This document shows, in pieces, positions 8,617 to 18,072 of a stretch of DNA of 64,000 nt; position 1 is the stretch's first letter, and each line of letters starts with the position of its first letter. The translations under genes and the position numbers were made by a program. The stretch covers positions 62,001 through 126,000 of the forward strand of contig CALIDI010000009.1 of assembly GCA_938023035.1 (NCBI GenBank), written 5' to 3'. This DNA comes from an uncultured Leptolyngbyaceae cyanobacterium. GTDB lineage: Bacteria > Cyanobacteriota > Cyanobacteriia > Leptolyngbyales > Leptolyngbyaceae. The notes beneath the pieces were generated by a model. It searched no databases, was not told the origin of the DNA, and saw nothing but the letters and a program-made list of their open reading frames with translations.

Positions 8617-11175
8617 ATGCCAAAGATGGAGGCACCGGCTACGATGACGGCTACGGTCTTAAGCGATACAACGCTAGTGCAGCCATTGCGTCTACCAGAG
8701 TTATTAGCGCCAGCCGGCAGTTGGGAATGCGCCCGGGCAGCGGTTGAAAATGGTGCAGATGCCATCTACTTTGGGCTAGAGCGCTTCAATGCGCGGATGC
8801 GGGCAGAAAACTTTACCCAAGCAGATTTACCCAAACTAATGCCATGGCTACATGGCCGAGGAGTCAAGGGGTATGTGACGCTCAATACGCTGATCTTTCA
8901 GGCGGAGTTGGCCGAGGTAGAGACCTATTTGCGCTGTTTAATCGCTGCTGGGGTGGATGCTGCGATCGTGCAGGATGTTGGTCTTTGTCAACTGATCCGC
9001 CATTTGTCGCCTGATTTCCCGATTCATGCCTCTACCCAGATGACAATCACCAGCGCCGCTGGGGTAGAGTTTGCCAGTCATTTGGGCTGTCAGCTTGTGG
9101 TTTTGGCACGAGAATGCTCCCTTCAAGAGATTCAGAAAATTCAGCGGCAGTTGGGCGATCGCGGAATTTCTTTGCCCCTGGAGATATTCGTCCATGGGGC
9201 ACTCTGTGTCGCCTATTCTGGGCAGTGCCTCACGAGTGAATCCCTAGGAGGGCGATCAGCCAATCGGGGCGAATGCGCTCAAGCCTGCCGCATGCCCTAT
9301 GATCTCATTGCCGATGGCCAGCGGGTGGATCTAGGCGATCGCCACTATCTCTTAAGTCCCCAGGATTTGGCCGGGTTGCCTCTGCTCTCCGAAATCGTAG
9401 CCACAGGAGTACAGTGCCTCAAAATTGAAGGCAGGCTAAAAACACCTGAATATGTCGCAAATGTGACGCGGGTTTATCGGCAAGCCCTGGATCAGTTGTC
9501 AGGACTAAGCCTTGCAAGGGATGAGCTTGCTTCTGCGCATACGGCCTTGCCCCACAGCCCAGAGGCTCGATACCAGCTTGAGATGGCATTTTCGCGGGGG
9601 CTATACACGGGCTGGTTAAATGGGATTGATAATCAAGCCCTGGTACATGCCCGCTTTGCCAAAAAACGGGGGGTCTATCTGGGAAAGGTTTTACGAATTC
9701 AGGGCGATCGCGTCACGGTGCAGGTCCAGGCCCCCATTAAACCAGGGGATGGCATTGTCTTTGAGGCGCCATTCTCGACTGGTAAGGAGCAGGGCGGACG
9801 GGTCTATCAGGTAGAGCAACAGAGTCAGGCCGCGCGATTAACCTTTGGTCGAGGCGCGATTGATGGACGGCAGATCCGGGTCGGTGACCGCCTTTGGAAA
9901 ACCAGCGATCCCGAACTGGATCGGCAACTGCGCCAGACCTATGCGGGCGAAACTCCCCGGTTTCAACGACCCATCACCATCGAAGTTTGGGGTCAGGTAG
10001 GAACCCCAATGGGGGCGATCGCCCTGACTCCAGAGGGCCATTCCTTTACGGTCGAGTCGGAGATGCCCTTGATTGCCGCCCGGCAACAGCCCCTGACCAC
10101 AGCTAGTCTGCAAGCCCAGTTTGGTCGGTTGGGAAATACGCCTTTTCGGCTGGGGGCGTTGGTGAATCGCCTGCACGGCGAAAGCCTGTTGCCAGTCAGC
10201 GAAATCAATCGGATGCGGCGCGCACTCGTCACGGGTTTAGAGCAGTTACTGGCCCAGCCGCGTTCCTGGCAACTCCGAGACTCTGTCAGCTATCGCGATC
10301 TTTTACCGGATGCACCACTCACTCTATCTGACGTTCAACCCGAATTGGTCGTGCTGGTGCGCAACCTGGAGCAGTTAGCCGCTGCGATCGCCGCGGGTTG
10401 CCGTACCCTCTACTGTGAGTTAGAAGATCCCCGCCGGTACAAGCTAGCGGTGCAACAGGTGCGCCAGGCTGATCCGACAATCACCCTGTGGGTGGCTCCA
10501 CCTCGGATCAGCAAACCGGGCGAAACCTGGATTTTAGAACAGGTGCGAGCCTGCCAGGCCGATGGCTATCTCGTCAGAAATTATGACCATCTGGCTTTTT
10601 TTGCGGCGGATCGCTGCATCGGCGACTTTTCGTTAAATATTACCAACGCCCTGACAGCTAGTTACTTTAAGCAGCAGTTTGACCTGGAACGGTTAACGGC
10701 ATCCTACGATCTGAATATTCACCAGCTCAAAGATCTACTGGCGCACACTCCGACAAACTGGTTAGAGGTGACGATTCATCAGCACATGCCGATGTTTCAT
10801 ATGGAGCACTGCGTTTTCTGTGCATTTCTCTCAGAGGGCAATGATTTCACCAACTGCGGGCGACCCTGTGAGCAGCATCAGGTACAACTGCGCGATCGCG
10901 CCGGGGTGGCACATATTCTCCAGGCCGATGCGGGTTGTCGGAATACAGTCTTCAACGGCATTGCCCAGACGGGCGCTGAGTACCTGCACCAATTGGTTGA
11001 AGCGGGAGTGCGCCATCTGCGATTAGAGTTTGTTAATGAAACGCCCGCCCAAGTGCAGAAAACACTGCACTGTTATCAACAACTCTTACAGGGCCAAATC
11101 ACTGGCACTCAACTGTGGCGAGCGTTGAAATTGCAAAACCAGCTTGGGGTGACACGCGGTGCCATGGGTAGCTAA
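8617..11175 (+). CDS. Peptidase U32 family protein (long form)
   Basis: An 852-residue cytosolic protein. The N-terminal half is a U32 domain: LPELLAPAGSWECARAAVEN at the start, then the U32 signature EIFVHGALCVAYSGQCLTS, then GECAQACRMPY and CLKIEGRLKTPEYV. The C-terminal half has a further cysteine-rich segment with HMEHCVFCAFLSEG, TNCGRPC and DAGCRNTVF. Characterised relatives include E. coli RlhA and TrhP, which hydroxylate RNA rather than degrade protein, so an RNA-modification role through an Fe-S cluster is plausible (inference). The length agrees with long cyanobacterial forms. It is monocistronic; a dispersed repeat lies 48 bases downstream. Confidence 0.88.
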   Translation: MPKMEAPATMTATVLSDTTLVQPLRLPELLAPAGSWECARAAVENGADAIYFGLERFNARMRAENFTQADLPKLMPWLHGRGVKGYVTLNTLIFQAELAEVETYLRCLIAAGVDAAIVQDVGLCQLIRHLSPDFPIHASTQMTITSAAGVEFASHLGCQLVVLARECSLQEIQKIQRQLGDRGISLPLEIFVHGALCVAYSGQCLTSESLGGRSANRGECAQACRMPYDLIADGQRVDLGDRHYLLSPQDLAGLPLLSEIVATGVQCLKIEGRLKTPEYVANVTRVYRQALDQLSGLSLARDELASAHTALPHSPEARYQLEMAFSRGLYTGWLNGIDNQALVHARFAKKRGVYLGKVLRIQGDRVTVQVQAPIKPGDGIVFEAPFSTGKEQGGRVYQVEQQSQAARLTFGRGAIDGRQIRVGDRLWKTSDPELDRQLRQTYAGETPRFQRPITIEVWGQVGTPMGAIALTPEGHSFTVESEMPLIAARQQPLTTASLQAQFGRLGNTPFRLGALVNRLHGESLLPVSEINRMRRALVTGLEQLLAQPRSWQLRDSVSYRDLLPDAPLTLSDVQPELVVLVRNLEQLAAAIAAGCRTLYCELEDPRRYKLAVQQVRQADPTITLWVAPPRISKPGETWILEQVRACQADGYLVRNYDHLAFFAADRCIGDFSLNITNALTASYFKQQFDLERLTASYDLNIHQLKDLLAHTPTNWLEVTIHQHMPMFHMEHCVFCAFLSEGNDFTNCGRPCEQHQVQLRDRAGVAHILQADAGCRNTVFNGIAQTGAEYLHQLVEAGVRHLRLEFVNETPAQVQKTLHCYQQLLQGQITGTQLWRALKLQNQLGVTRGAMGS

Positions 11176-11222
11176 CCTCAGACAGACGCTTTAGCACCCG
11201 ATTTATCGTCCTAGAGAAATAG

Positions 11223-11293
11223 TGCTGGTCAGACAGCCGAGGAGCAAACCAAGCGCTCAATCACCAATGCTAAGCAGACTTTTTGACTCGCCG
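11223..11293 (+). repeat. Dispersed intergenic repeat R1, copy 1
   Basis: The element opens with TGCTGGTCAGACAGCCGAGG and closes with AATGCTAAGCAGACTTTTTG then ACTCGCCGTC. It aligns end to end with copies at 19891-19963 and, reversed, 36700-36772. The two ends are imperfect inverted copies (GGTCAGAAAGC against GCTTTCTGAC in the best copies), so the RNA or single strand could fold into a hairpin. Confidence 0.65.
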
Positions 11294-11385
11294 TCATCAG
11301 GTTTCTTATGGTTACGGCGATCAATCCCGATTCTAAGTCGACTCAGATCAAACCCGTAAGATAAAGGCAGCGCAGGACAAACCTA

Positions 11386-12633
11386 ATGGCTTCTATCGCC
11401 CGCAAAAATTTATTTGAAGACGTTCCGCGGTTTTTAGTCGCCCAAGCCGGGATTATGTTTGCAGTGAGCCTAGTCACCATTCAAACAGGAATATTGAATG
11501 GCTTTGTTCAGTCTACAGGGCAGTTAATTGACCAGTCAGGGGCTGACCTTTGGGTTAGCTCTAAGCGCATGCAGCAACTAGAAGTCAGTCCCCCCATTCC
11601 TCTGCAACGGCTTCTCCAAGTGCGGGAGATGGAAGGGGTCGCGTATGCCGATCCCCTCGCCATTCGCCAGGTATTGTGGCAAACGCCGAAGGGCCAAACC
11701 ACGGTCGCCAGGGTCTACGGGTTTCAACCGGGGGGGGCCTTTTTTACCCAATGGCAACTGGTGGCCGGGGAAGTGGGGGATCTGAAAACACCCTATACCT
11801 TTATTGCCGACCGAGCCAATCTCAATACCCTAGATCTCCACGAAATTGGCGATCGCGGGCTGGTTGGCAGCTTACCAGCCCGCCTCGTAGGCATTACCAA
11901 AAACACCAGCTCGATTGTCTCTGGAGCCATTTTATTTACCTCTCTAGAAACCGCCAGTGCCTACACTAAGACAGGCACAACGATTCGCTGTCGCATTCGA
12001 GCGGGGGCCACCGAATGCCTCACAGCCTTAGAAGACCCCTACAACCAAAACTCTGCCTCTAGCACCCCACCTAAGGCTCCTGAACCGATTTCCCTAGCCG
12101 ATCCGATTAGCTTTGTTTTACTGAAAGCCAAGCCTGATCAGAACCTGGAGCAGTTACGCCAACAGATTGAAGCCGCTCTACCGGATACGCGAGTGGTGAC
12201 CAACGCAGAGATGGCAGAAATTACCCGCAGCTTTTGGCTCAGGCGGACAGGGGTCGGTTTTGTCTTAGGATTAGGGGCTGCCGTTGGGTTTATTGTTGGG
12301 GTCGTTGTCGTCAGTCAAATCCTCTACGCTTCCGTATCGGATCACCTGAGAGAATTCGGAACTTTAAAGGCAATGGGCGCGTCAGATTGGGTAATCTACC
12401 GTGTAATTACGGAGCAAGCACTTTGGATGGCGGTTCTTGGTTATCTTCCCAGTATGGTGTTGTGTTTGGGGCTAGGCTCCTGGACGATGGCAACAAAGGG
12501 GATTTTGATTTTGATTACTCCAGCGATCGCCGGGGGTATTTTAGGGATCACGATAGTCATGTGCGTTGGTTCGGCCTTATTTGCTATCCAAAAAGTCACC
12601 CACGTAGACCCTGCAATTGTTTTCAAGGCTTAA
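11386..12633 (+). CDS. DevC-like ABC transporter permease (MacB/FtsX type)
   Basis: A 415-residue inner-membrane permease. One membrane helix near residues 20-45 is followed by a large periplasmic MacB-like domain (about 50-270) and three helices at the C-terminus, including GFVLGLGAAVGFIVGVVVVS. This is the layout of DevC in cyanobacterial DevBCA exporters, which work with a periplasmic adaptor (DevB) and TolC to export glycolipids or other amphiphiles. The ATPase partner is the next gene, 256 bases downstream. No DevB-like adaptor gene is found on either side, so the adaptor must be encoded elsewhere or the substrate route differs. DevC-type proteins occur widely outside heterocyst formers, so this does not prove heterocysts. 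Confidence 0.85.
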   Translation: MASIARKNLFEDVPRFLVAQAGIMFAVSLVTIQTGILNGFVQSTGQLIDQSGADLWVSSKRMQQLEVSPPIPLQRLLQVREMEGVAYADPLAIRQVLWQTPKGQTTVARVYGFQPGGAFFTQWQLVAGEVGDLKTPYTFIADRANLNTLDLHEIGDRGLVGSLPARLVGITKNTSSIVSGAILFTSLETASAYTKTGTTIRCRIRAGATECLTALEDPYNQNSASSTPPKAPEPISLADPISFVLLKAKPDQNLEQLRQQIEAALPDTRVVTNAEMAEITRSFWLRRTGVGFVLGLGAAVGFIVGVVVVSQILYASVSDHLREFGTLKAMGASDWVIYRVITEQALWMAVLGYLPSMVLCLGLGSWTMATKGILILITPAIAGGILGITIVMCVGSALFAIQKVTHVDPAIVFKA

Positions 12634-12889
12634 CGAGCAACCGCAAACCCGTCGAAACAGCCGAGAATCGTCATAAAAATTCTCCACTAAACTATAGAAA
12701 GGAACCTCCTTCGATCCTGAATCAACCCGTCATCTGTTGAGGTCATACATACGGATATACGGATGGAAGAGAGTGAATGGTGATAAATAGACTTATGTTG
12801 TAGGTAGCTACCGGTTTACTCCTGTTCCGCTTTGATTTGTTCACTCCTCGCGCCATCAACTTAACAATGCCTCACCTGATAAATAAAGA

Positions 12890-13651
12890 ATGACACTTTC
12901 TCAAACAAGACCCACTCAATCGATTTTTAACGGTTCTTACGCTGCTTCTACCCCGCTGATTTCTAGTTTTCGTAACTCAATGGCGGTTGTTGCGAGTGGT
13001 GTAGAAATGGTGTATGACTCTGGGGCAGAACCCTATGCTGTATTGCGGGGGATTGATCTAGAAATTCAAAAAGGGGATGTGCAACTGCTAATGGGGCCTT
13101 CTGGATCGGGCAAGACCACCTTGCTCTCTATTCTGGGAGGGATTTTAACCCCAACGGCAGGGAAAGTTTTCCTAATGGGGCAAGAGATTACTGGCATGAC
13201 CCGTAACCAACTAGCGAAGTTTCGGCTTAAAAATGTCGGTTTTATCTTCCAGGGGTTTAATCTGTTTCCAGCCTTGACTGCTGCTGAAAATGTAGAAGTC
13301 GCCTTGAAGGTCAAAGGCTTGCGTGGGCTACAGGCTCGTCGCCAGGTAGCCATTGAGTTGCTAGAGCAGGTGGGTTTAGCTGACCGTATGCATCATCTGC
13401 CTAAGGATCTCTCCGGTGGACAAAAGCAACGAGTGGCGATCGCCCGTGCTTTGGCCGGTGATCCCCATATCATCATGGCTGATGAACCGACGGCCTCTCT
13501 CGATTCTCAAAGTGGGCATGCCGTAATCGAGTTGTTACGCCAATTAGCCAAAAATGCCGGGCGCACTGTATTAATTGTGACCCATGATCCCCGCCTGGTG
13601 GATGCAGCTGATCGGATTACCTATCTGGAAGATGGGATGATTCACGGTTAA
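12890..13651 (+). CDS. DevA-like ABC transporter ATP-binding protein
   Basis: A 253-residue cytosolic ATPase expected to pair with the DevC-like permease upstream. It has Walker A GPSGSGKTTL, Q-loop FIFQGFNLF, the signature LSGGQKQRVAIARAL, Walker B IIMADEPTASLD and the switch histidine in VTHDPR. This is the MacB/LolD/DevA subfamily. The first 35 residues (MTLSQTRPTQSIFNGSYAAS and on) are not typical and a start at the internal MAVVASGVEMVYD is possible. The 256-base gap to devC holds no gene. The stop TAA lies inside a 13-bp tandem duplication, and repeat R1 follows immediately. Confidence 0.88.
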   Translation: MTLSQTRPTQSIFNGSYAASTPLISSFRNSMAVVASGVEMVYDSGAEPYAVLRGIDLEIQKGDVQLLMGPSGSGKTTLLSILGGILTPTAGKVFLMGQEITGMTRNQLAKFRLKNVGFIFQGFNLFPALTAAENVEVALKVKGLRGLQARRQVAIELLEQVGLADRMHHLPKDLSGGQKQRVAIARALAGDPHIIMADEPTASLDSQSGHAVIELLRQLAKNAGRTVLIVTHDPRLVDAADRITYLEDGMIHG

Positions 13652-13674
13652 GTCCTACAAGTAAGTCCTACAAG
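13649..13674. repeat. 13-bp perfect tandem duplication over a stop codon
   Basis: TAAGTCCTACAAG occurs twice head to tail. The first copy begins with the TAA stop of the DevA-like gene. The unit is not a multiple of three. Confidence 0.95.
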
Positions 13675-13680
13675 TTCTAT

Positions 13681-13852
13681 CGCTTTGGTCAAAAAGCGGA
13701 AGGACTCGCCAAAAAATAACATACCAGTGAGCGGGCTAAGCGCGGTCAAAGCTGCCAACAGCCTTGTAGTGCGTCATTAACGTCCAGATTCCTTAGGGCA
13801 AGACTAATTCCTCAACCGCCCATGCTAGGTAAGCCTTCTGATTTGCCGTCGC
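13681..13852 (+). repeat. Dispersed intergenic repeat R1, split copy
   Basis: The left part (13681-13710, CGCTTTGGTCAAAAAGCGGA) and right part (13811-13852, CTCAACCGCCCATGCTAGGT then AAGCCTTCTGATTTGCCGTC) match the two ends of R1 but are separated by about 100 unrelated bases. Either the copy was interrupted or two partial copies lie side by side. This fills most of the gene-free stretch 13652-13970. Confidence 0.5.
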
Positions 13853-13970
13853 CATCAAAAACAGGGGACGGCTATAGCTGCCCTGTCCATGCATGCCAAT
13901 GCATGGTAGCAGACCGCCCTAACTGAGTTGTTTAGTTGTTTAGGCAGACTTGCCGCCTTCAATCTCAATG

Positions 13971-14500
13971 TTAAAGGTTAGTCTCATTTTGAATGAATTC
14001 CAAAAATTGTCGAATCTGTCGAATCGACCGGAGATGGTAAATCCTTTTGTTATCTCGAACCTGTTCAATATAAGCGCGATACTTTGGAGTTAGATACCTA
14101 TGGCACAACCAGAGAACACGATAGCTACTTAGCGAACTTTTCAATATTGGACTTTTCTCCGGCCAGCCCTCTGGTGGTTTAAAGTAACCTGTAACCCATC
14201 GTTTAGTGACCAACCAAAAATGGAGGTATAGCGGTAGATCAACAAAAACCAACGTATCTGCCTGATCCAGCCGTTCCCCAAAGGGTTACCATACAACCAA
14301 ACCCGTCAATGATCCATTGATCGGTAGACAAAATGTCCCCATGAGCGCGCCTATAGTCTTCCTGCGAAACTTCAATCCCTCCTGATTGATATTTGATCTT
14401 ACTCTAAAACGTAAAGTGGTAATCCAGTTACTTCCGATAGTTTCTTGCTCAGAGTTGACTTACCCCCTCCAGCATTACCAAATACGGCCACTCTCCTCAT
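13971..14500 (-). pseudogene. Frameshifted adenylate kinase-like P-loop kinase
   Basis: The minus-strand reading begins at ATG 14500 with MRRVAVFGNAGGGKSTLSKK and LSEVTGLPLYVLE, then hits TAA near 14402. A shift of frame restores KIKYQSGGIEVSQEDYRRAH and STDQWIIDGFGCM. A second shift at a run of four C (about 14277-14280, plus strand) restores ERLDQADTLVFVDLPLYLHF and the tail ending at 13971. Joined, this is a roughly 175-residue P-loop kinase of the FlaR/topology-modulation, adenylate-kinase-related type with Walker A GNAGGGKST. Two independent frameshifts argue for decay rather than a single read error. An upstream partner is not seen. Function of the intact family in cyanobacteria is unclear. 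Confidence 0.8.
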
Positions 14501-14911
14501 TGCGACGCTCTCTCTGTTTATTGTGCGTTTATTGTGCCATTCCTCTTTGCGCCATGGAGCCACCTCCTTGGCTGGCTTGATGGATGAGAAGTTACTAGCG
14601 ACCTCAGTTCATCAAATGCCTCACAAACAGTTTCAGCGCCAGTACGTTTTATAAAACATCGGACTTAAGAAACTTGACATCCACTTGCCAATAAGTTTTT
14701 AAGGCATATCTCTATGAGAGCAACTGCGATCGAGCACACTCTCCTAAAAGACTGCTTGATCAAGAGAAAGCGACCCCTAGACCACCTACGACGCCATCCA
14801 TAGGGTGGCTAAACCCATTGGCAAAGACAACTTTTTGCTGGTGAATAAATGACCGTTGCTTACTTGGTGGGTGGTTCGATTAATTTTTAGACGCCATCTC
14901 GCGACAGATGC
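14501..14911. other. Gene-free stretch
   Basis: Between the kinase pseudogene and ftsZ I see no coding signal or RNA gene. The only structure is a near-tandem TTTATTGTGC repeat (about 14517 and 14528), immediately upstream of the pseudogene's start. Confidence 0.5.
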
Positions 14912-16186
14912 CTACCGTGGGTTCCGGCGACGCTGGAGAAACTCTGGGATATCTAAACCCATGGGCCTACCCGTCCGAGGATCCATCGTTGGAGTTGTAG
15001 GCGCGGGCGGAGTAGCGACAGATGGCACACTCGTAGGCCGATGCACCCCAATCGACGTTGGGGCAGGTAAAACATCACCACTAAAACCAGTGGCAATCAC
15101 TGTAATACGAATTTCTCCCTGGAGGCGATCGTCAATGACTGCTCCGAAAATAATATTGGCATTGGGATCAACGACCTCGTAGATGATTTCCGCAGCGGCA
15201 TTGACTTCATGTAAGGTCAGATCTGACCCGCCTGTAATGTTAAAAACGACGCCGCGAGCGCCATCAATTGAAGACTCCAACAGTGGTGATGAAATTGAGG
15301 CTAATGCGGCTTCCCGTGCCCGCGACTTACCAGACCCAATGCCAATCCCCATCAAAGCAGAGCCAGCATCAGCCATAACAGCCCTAACATCAGCAAAGTC
15401 TACATTGACTAACCCTGGGATGGTGATGATATCCGAGATGCCCTGCACCCCCTGACGTAGGATATCATCTGCTGTGCGAAAAGCTTCCTGTACTGGAGTC
15501 TGTTCGGAAATCACCGAAAGCAACCGGTCATTAGGAATCACAATCAGCGTATCAACACTGGTCTGTAGCGCCGCTGTCCCCTCTTCTGCTTGCTGCGTCC
15601 GCCGTCTGCCCTCAAACGTGAAGGGCCGTGTCACCACCCCAACTGTGAGCGCACCAATTTCCTTTGCGACTTCTGCGACTACCGGCGCTGCCCCTGTACC
15701 GGTGCCGCCGCCCATTCCCGCCGTGATAAAGACAAGATCGGCTCCATCGAGGGCTGCTGCAATCTCATCTCGTGACTCTTCAGCCGCCTTCTGCCCAATG
15801 GCTGGGTTACCCCCGGCACCTAGCCCACGGGTTAGCTTTTGGCCCATCTGCAAGCGATTTGGAGCCGATGCTTGAGCCAGCGCCTGGGCATCTGTATTAA
15901 TCGTCCAAAATTCTACTCCAGAGAGGTTGCTGGCAATCATGCGGTTCACTGCATTACCGCCACCGCCACCGACGCCGATCACCTTAATTCTCGCCACACT
16001 GCTGGGCACGATTTCACCACGCTTTAGCTCTTCTCCAGCCATACTATTGGGTTGTAAGGGTTGACTCAAGTGTATTCCAGAGTGGGTGCAAGGATTGACA
16101 GTATCCGCTGTGTTGGCAAAGTTTGAGGGAGCGTCTGTGGAAGAACCGTTGAAGGTGTTATGTTTAGTGTTGTTTTCAAGTGTCAT
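14912..16186 (-). CDS. ftsZ: Cell division protein FtsZ
   Basis: The tubulin-like GTPase that forms the cytokinetic ring, 424 residues from the ATG at 16186. A variable N-terminal extension of about 60 residues is followed by [18 protein letters not shown], the tubulin signature [16 protein letters not shown], and [11 protein letters not shown]-type T7 loop sequence ([15 protein letters not shown]). After a proline-rich linker the C-terminus [11 protein letters not shown] is the conserved peptide that binds partners such as FtsA/ZipN-type proteins; cyanobacteria lack FtsA and use ZipN (Ftn2), which is encoded at 58648-60879 in this window. It lies 199 bases downstream of ftsQ on the same strand. 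A start 11 codons upstream is possible but less like the family. Confidence 0.97.
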   Translation of the reverse strand: MTLENNTKHNTFNGSSTDAPSNFANTADTVNPCTHSGIHLSQPLQPNSMAGEELKRGEIVPSSVARIKVIGVGGGGGNAVNRMIASNLSGVEFWTINTDAQALAQASAPNRLQMGQKLTRGLGAGGNPAIGQKAAEESRDEIAAALDGADLVFITAGMGGGTGTGAAPVVAEVAKEIGALTVGVVTRPFTFEGRRRTQQAEEGTAALQTSVDTLIVIPNDRLLSVISEQTPVQEAFRTADDILRQGVQGISDIITIPGLVNVDFADVRAVMADAGSALMGIGIGSGKSRAREAALASISSPLLESSIDGARGVVFNITGGSDLTLHEVNAAAEIIYEVVDPNANIIFGAVIDDRLQGEIRITVIATGFSGDVLPAPTSIGVHRPTSVPSVATPPAPTTPTMDPRTGRPMGLDIPEFLQRRRNPR

Positions 16187-16385
16187 TGGAGTAGCGACCA
16201 CCTGGCCAATAAACGTCAAAATCAGCGAATTTGGTTACTTTCAATCCCTAAACTCTTGTTTAAGACCGATTAGATTATGCTGCTGAATTATATAAAAAAT
16301 ATTTTGAGAAAACTAAATAATAACGGCAAACATGGCAAAAGCTCAGGCGAGATACACGTAACGAAACAAACTCACCGCCACTGGG

Positions 16386-17243
16386 TTAATCATAACTGTG
16401 TTTCTTTTTAGGTGATTGTGGCTCAGATTTTAGGAGGTTTTTAGGTTTAGCGGCTTGGATGGTTGGATTTTCAGGATCACTAATGTCGATTGCTCCAATC
16501 GGTTGCTGCTTCAATTGCTCTGGTAGATGCTTCATCTTACTCAAGAGAACTAATTGCTGCTGAAACTGAGTGGGACTGTAGGCTCCAATCCGAACGCGGC
16601 CTAACTCGGTCTCGAGCAAGAGATTGTTGGGATCACTCCAGTGAATTTCAAGAATTTTGATTGGGCTGGTACGGCAGGCCTGATAGAGTTTGGGCCAATA
16701 GGGACGATATTGTTCTGGATTACCAATAATCTTTAGTTTGGGCTGCTTAAAGTTGGGATCAATGACGGTGTACTTCGCCAGGGCGACCCAGTTCCCAGTT
16801 TCGTCTAATAACCCTAAGTTTTCTGTTGCGTTGTTTCCGATTGGAACCGCTAATGCAACAAAATCAGGCTCTGCGAGTTGTACGGTTAGCCCCGGTGGAA
16901 AGAGCTGCCGACTGACGGTGATTGCCTGAATGGGAAGTCTTGCTTTCACTTGATTGGCGATCGCCTCAGGTTCAACCTGCCAGAGCGACTGGGGATAGGC
17001 GATGGGTAAGAGCGATCGCACAGCCTCGACCTGAATATAGCGACTGCCTTTCACCTCAACTTGCTCTGGGCGACGAATTACCCAAATAGGAGAGCGAATT
17101 ATTTCCACCAGGGCTACACCCAAACCAGTTAGCATCAGCAAACGCCAGATCCCTTTAAGCAGGCGCAATCGGCGTTGCTGCCGTAGTGACCTACGCCGTT
17201 GCAGCAGGTCAGACTGGGAGACTGAGGCAATGCTAGGAGTCAT
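16386..17243 (-). CDS. ftsQ: Cell division protein FtsQ (POTRA domain)
   Basis: A 285-residue single-span membrane protein of the divisome. A basic N-terminus (LLQRRRSLRQQRRLRLLKGI) precedes a membrane helix near residues 32-50 and a POTRA domain beginning near 60 (VEVKGSRYIQVEAVRSLLPI). The FtsQ/DivIB domain continues to a charged tail. FtsQ links early and late division proteins in the periplasm. Its position directly upstream of ftsZ on the same strand is the usual bacterial arrangement. No ribosome binding site is visible before the ATG. An inverted repeat lies 24 bases upstream of the start. Confidence 0.9.
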   Translation of the reverse strand: MTPSIASVSQSDLLQRRRSLRQQRRLRLLKGIWRLLMLTGLGVALVEIIRSPIWVIRRPEQVEVKGSRYIQVEAVRSLLPIAYPQSLWQVEPEAIANQVKARLPIQAITVSRQLFPPGLTVQLAEPDFVALAVPIGNNATENLGLLDETGNWVALAKYTVIDPNFKQPKLKIIGNPEQYRPYWPKLYQACRTSPIKILEIHWSDPNNLLLETELGRVRIGAYSPTQFQQQLVLLSKMKHLPEQLKQQPIGAIDISDPENPTIQAAKPKNLLKSEPQSPKKKHSYD

Positions 17244-17267
17244 GCAGAATACAAAAATAGGGCTTTA

Positions 17268-17297
17268 CTTGAGTAAGTAGAATTACTCAAGCTTTTT
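17268..17297. promoter_or_regulatory. Inverted repeat upstream of ftsQ
   Basis: CTTGAGTAA (17268-17276) and TTACTCAAG (17283-17291) form a perfect 9-bp inverted repeat with a 6-base spacer, followed on the plus strand by CTTTTT. It could be an operator or leader hairpin for ftsQ on the minus strand, or a plus-strand terminator, although no plus-strand gene lies upstream. The remainder up to 17558 shows nothing I can name. Confidence 0.45.
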
Positions 17298-17558
17298 CCA
17301 GTTTATCTCTCCCTATTTAACCACTCAAGTCACTTTATGCAAGATAATTTTACGAGCCTGATTTCAAAGTCGTACTCTATGCAGTAGGCATCTGATAAAG
17401 ATGGCCCTAAATATAGATGCAGTCAGATTAAACGATCTGGCGTGCGGAACCGCAGGGTGCCTGTGGTGTTGGTTGCGCCCTCCCTTTACCCGCCTAAAAG
17501 CGGTGACCTCCAAGGCGAAACCCATCTCCACCCAATCGCTTCCCTGAGTGGATGGTTG

Positions 17559-17978
17559 TCACTTAGCTGCCTCTTGAATCAAAATCGCAACCTGTTCTCC
17601 AAATTCAGCATCCGTGTTGGCCAACCCTAGAAGTTGAATATATTCTTGACGAGTTAGCCCAGCGGCTTGAATGATTGCTAGAGCCTCTGCTTCAATTTCT
17701 TGCTGAATGCGCAGGGAATCGGCATCTGTCTCGGCAGCTTGCAGTTCTGCTTCGCGCCGCTCGACCAAGGCGACCACCTGAACGCAGGCCTGCACAAACT
17801 GGCTGACCTTTTCTGAGGGGATCGTGTCTGGGTCAAGCTCTGGGCGTGGCAGGCTGATTTCTTGAAGGGTAGGCGGTGCTGCTAGGCTCTCAGCCGCAGC
17901 TACAGCGTTAGGCCCACACATCAGTAAACTGATGCACAGTAATGTCAGGGCGATCGCCTGAATCAACCAGCGCGTCAA
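17559..17978 (-). CDS. DUF4168-type secreted protein
   Basis: A 139-residue protein with a signal peptide (TRWLIQAIALTLLCISLLMC then a small-residue AVAAA cleavage region). The mature part reads SEKVSQFVQACVQVVALVER, REAELQAAETDADSLRIQQE and AGLTRQEYIQLLGLANTDAE, which matches the helical DUF4168 family of cyanobacterial periplasmic proteins of unknown role. I chose a TTG start at 17978 because GGAGG lies 9 bases upstream and the protein then begins with a compact signal peptide. The longer reading from ATG 18074 would run into the start of the divergent pentapeptide gene and add 32 residues with no export logic. Confidence 0.78.
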   Translation of the reverse strand: MTRWLIQAIALTLLCISLLMCGPNAVAAAESLAAPPTLQEISLPRPELDPDTIPSEKVSQFVQACVQVVALVERREAELQAAETDADSLRIQQEIEAEALAIIQAAGLTRQEYIQLLGLANTDAEFGEQVAILIQEAAK

Positions 17979-18072
17979 TGTTGCTCGCCTCCAATGATAG
18001 CCAATGAGACTTAACCCTGATCGCCAGGATAGCGTTCCTAACCATTTTTGCAAGATTCGGAGGAGCGATCGC

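Noticed and set aside
11386-13651. Evidence for heterocyst formation from DevC/DevA
   Set aside because: DevCA paralogues occur in non-heterocystous cyanobacteria and no other heterocyst gene is in the window.
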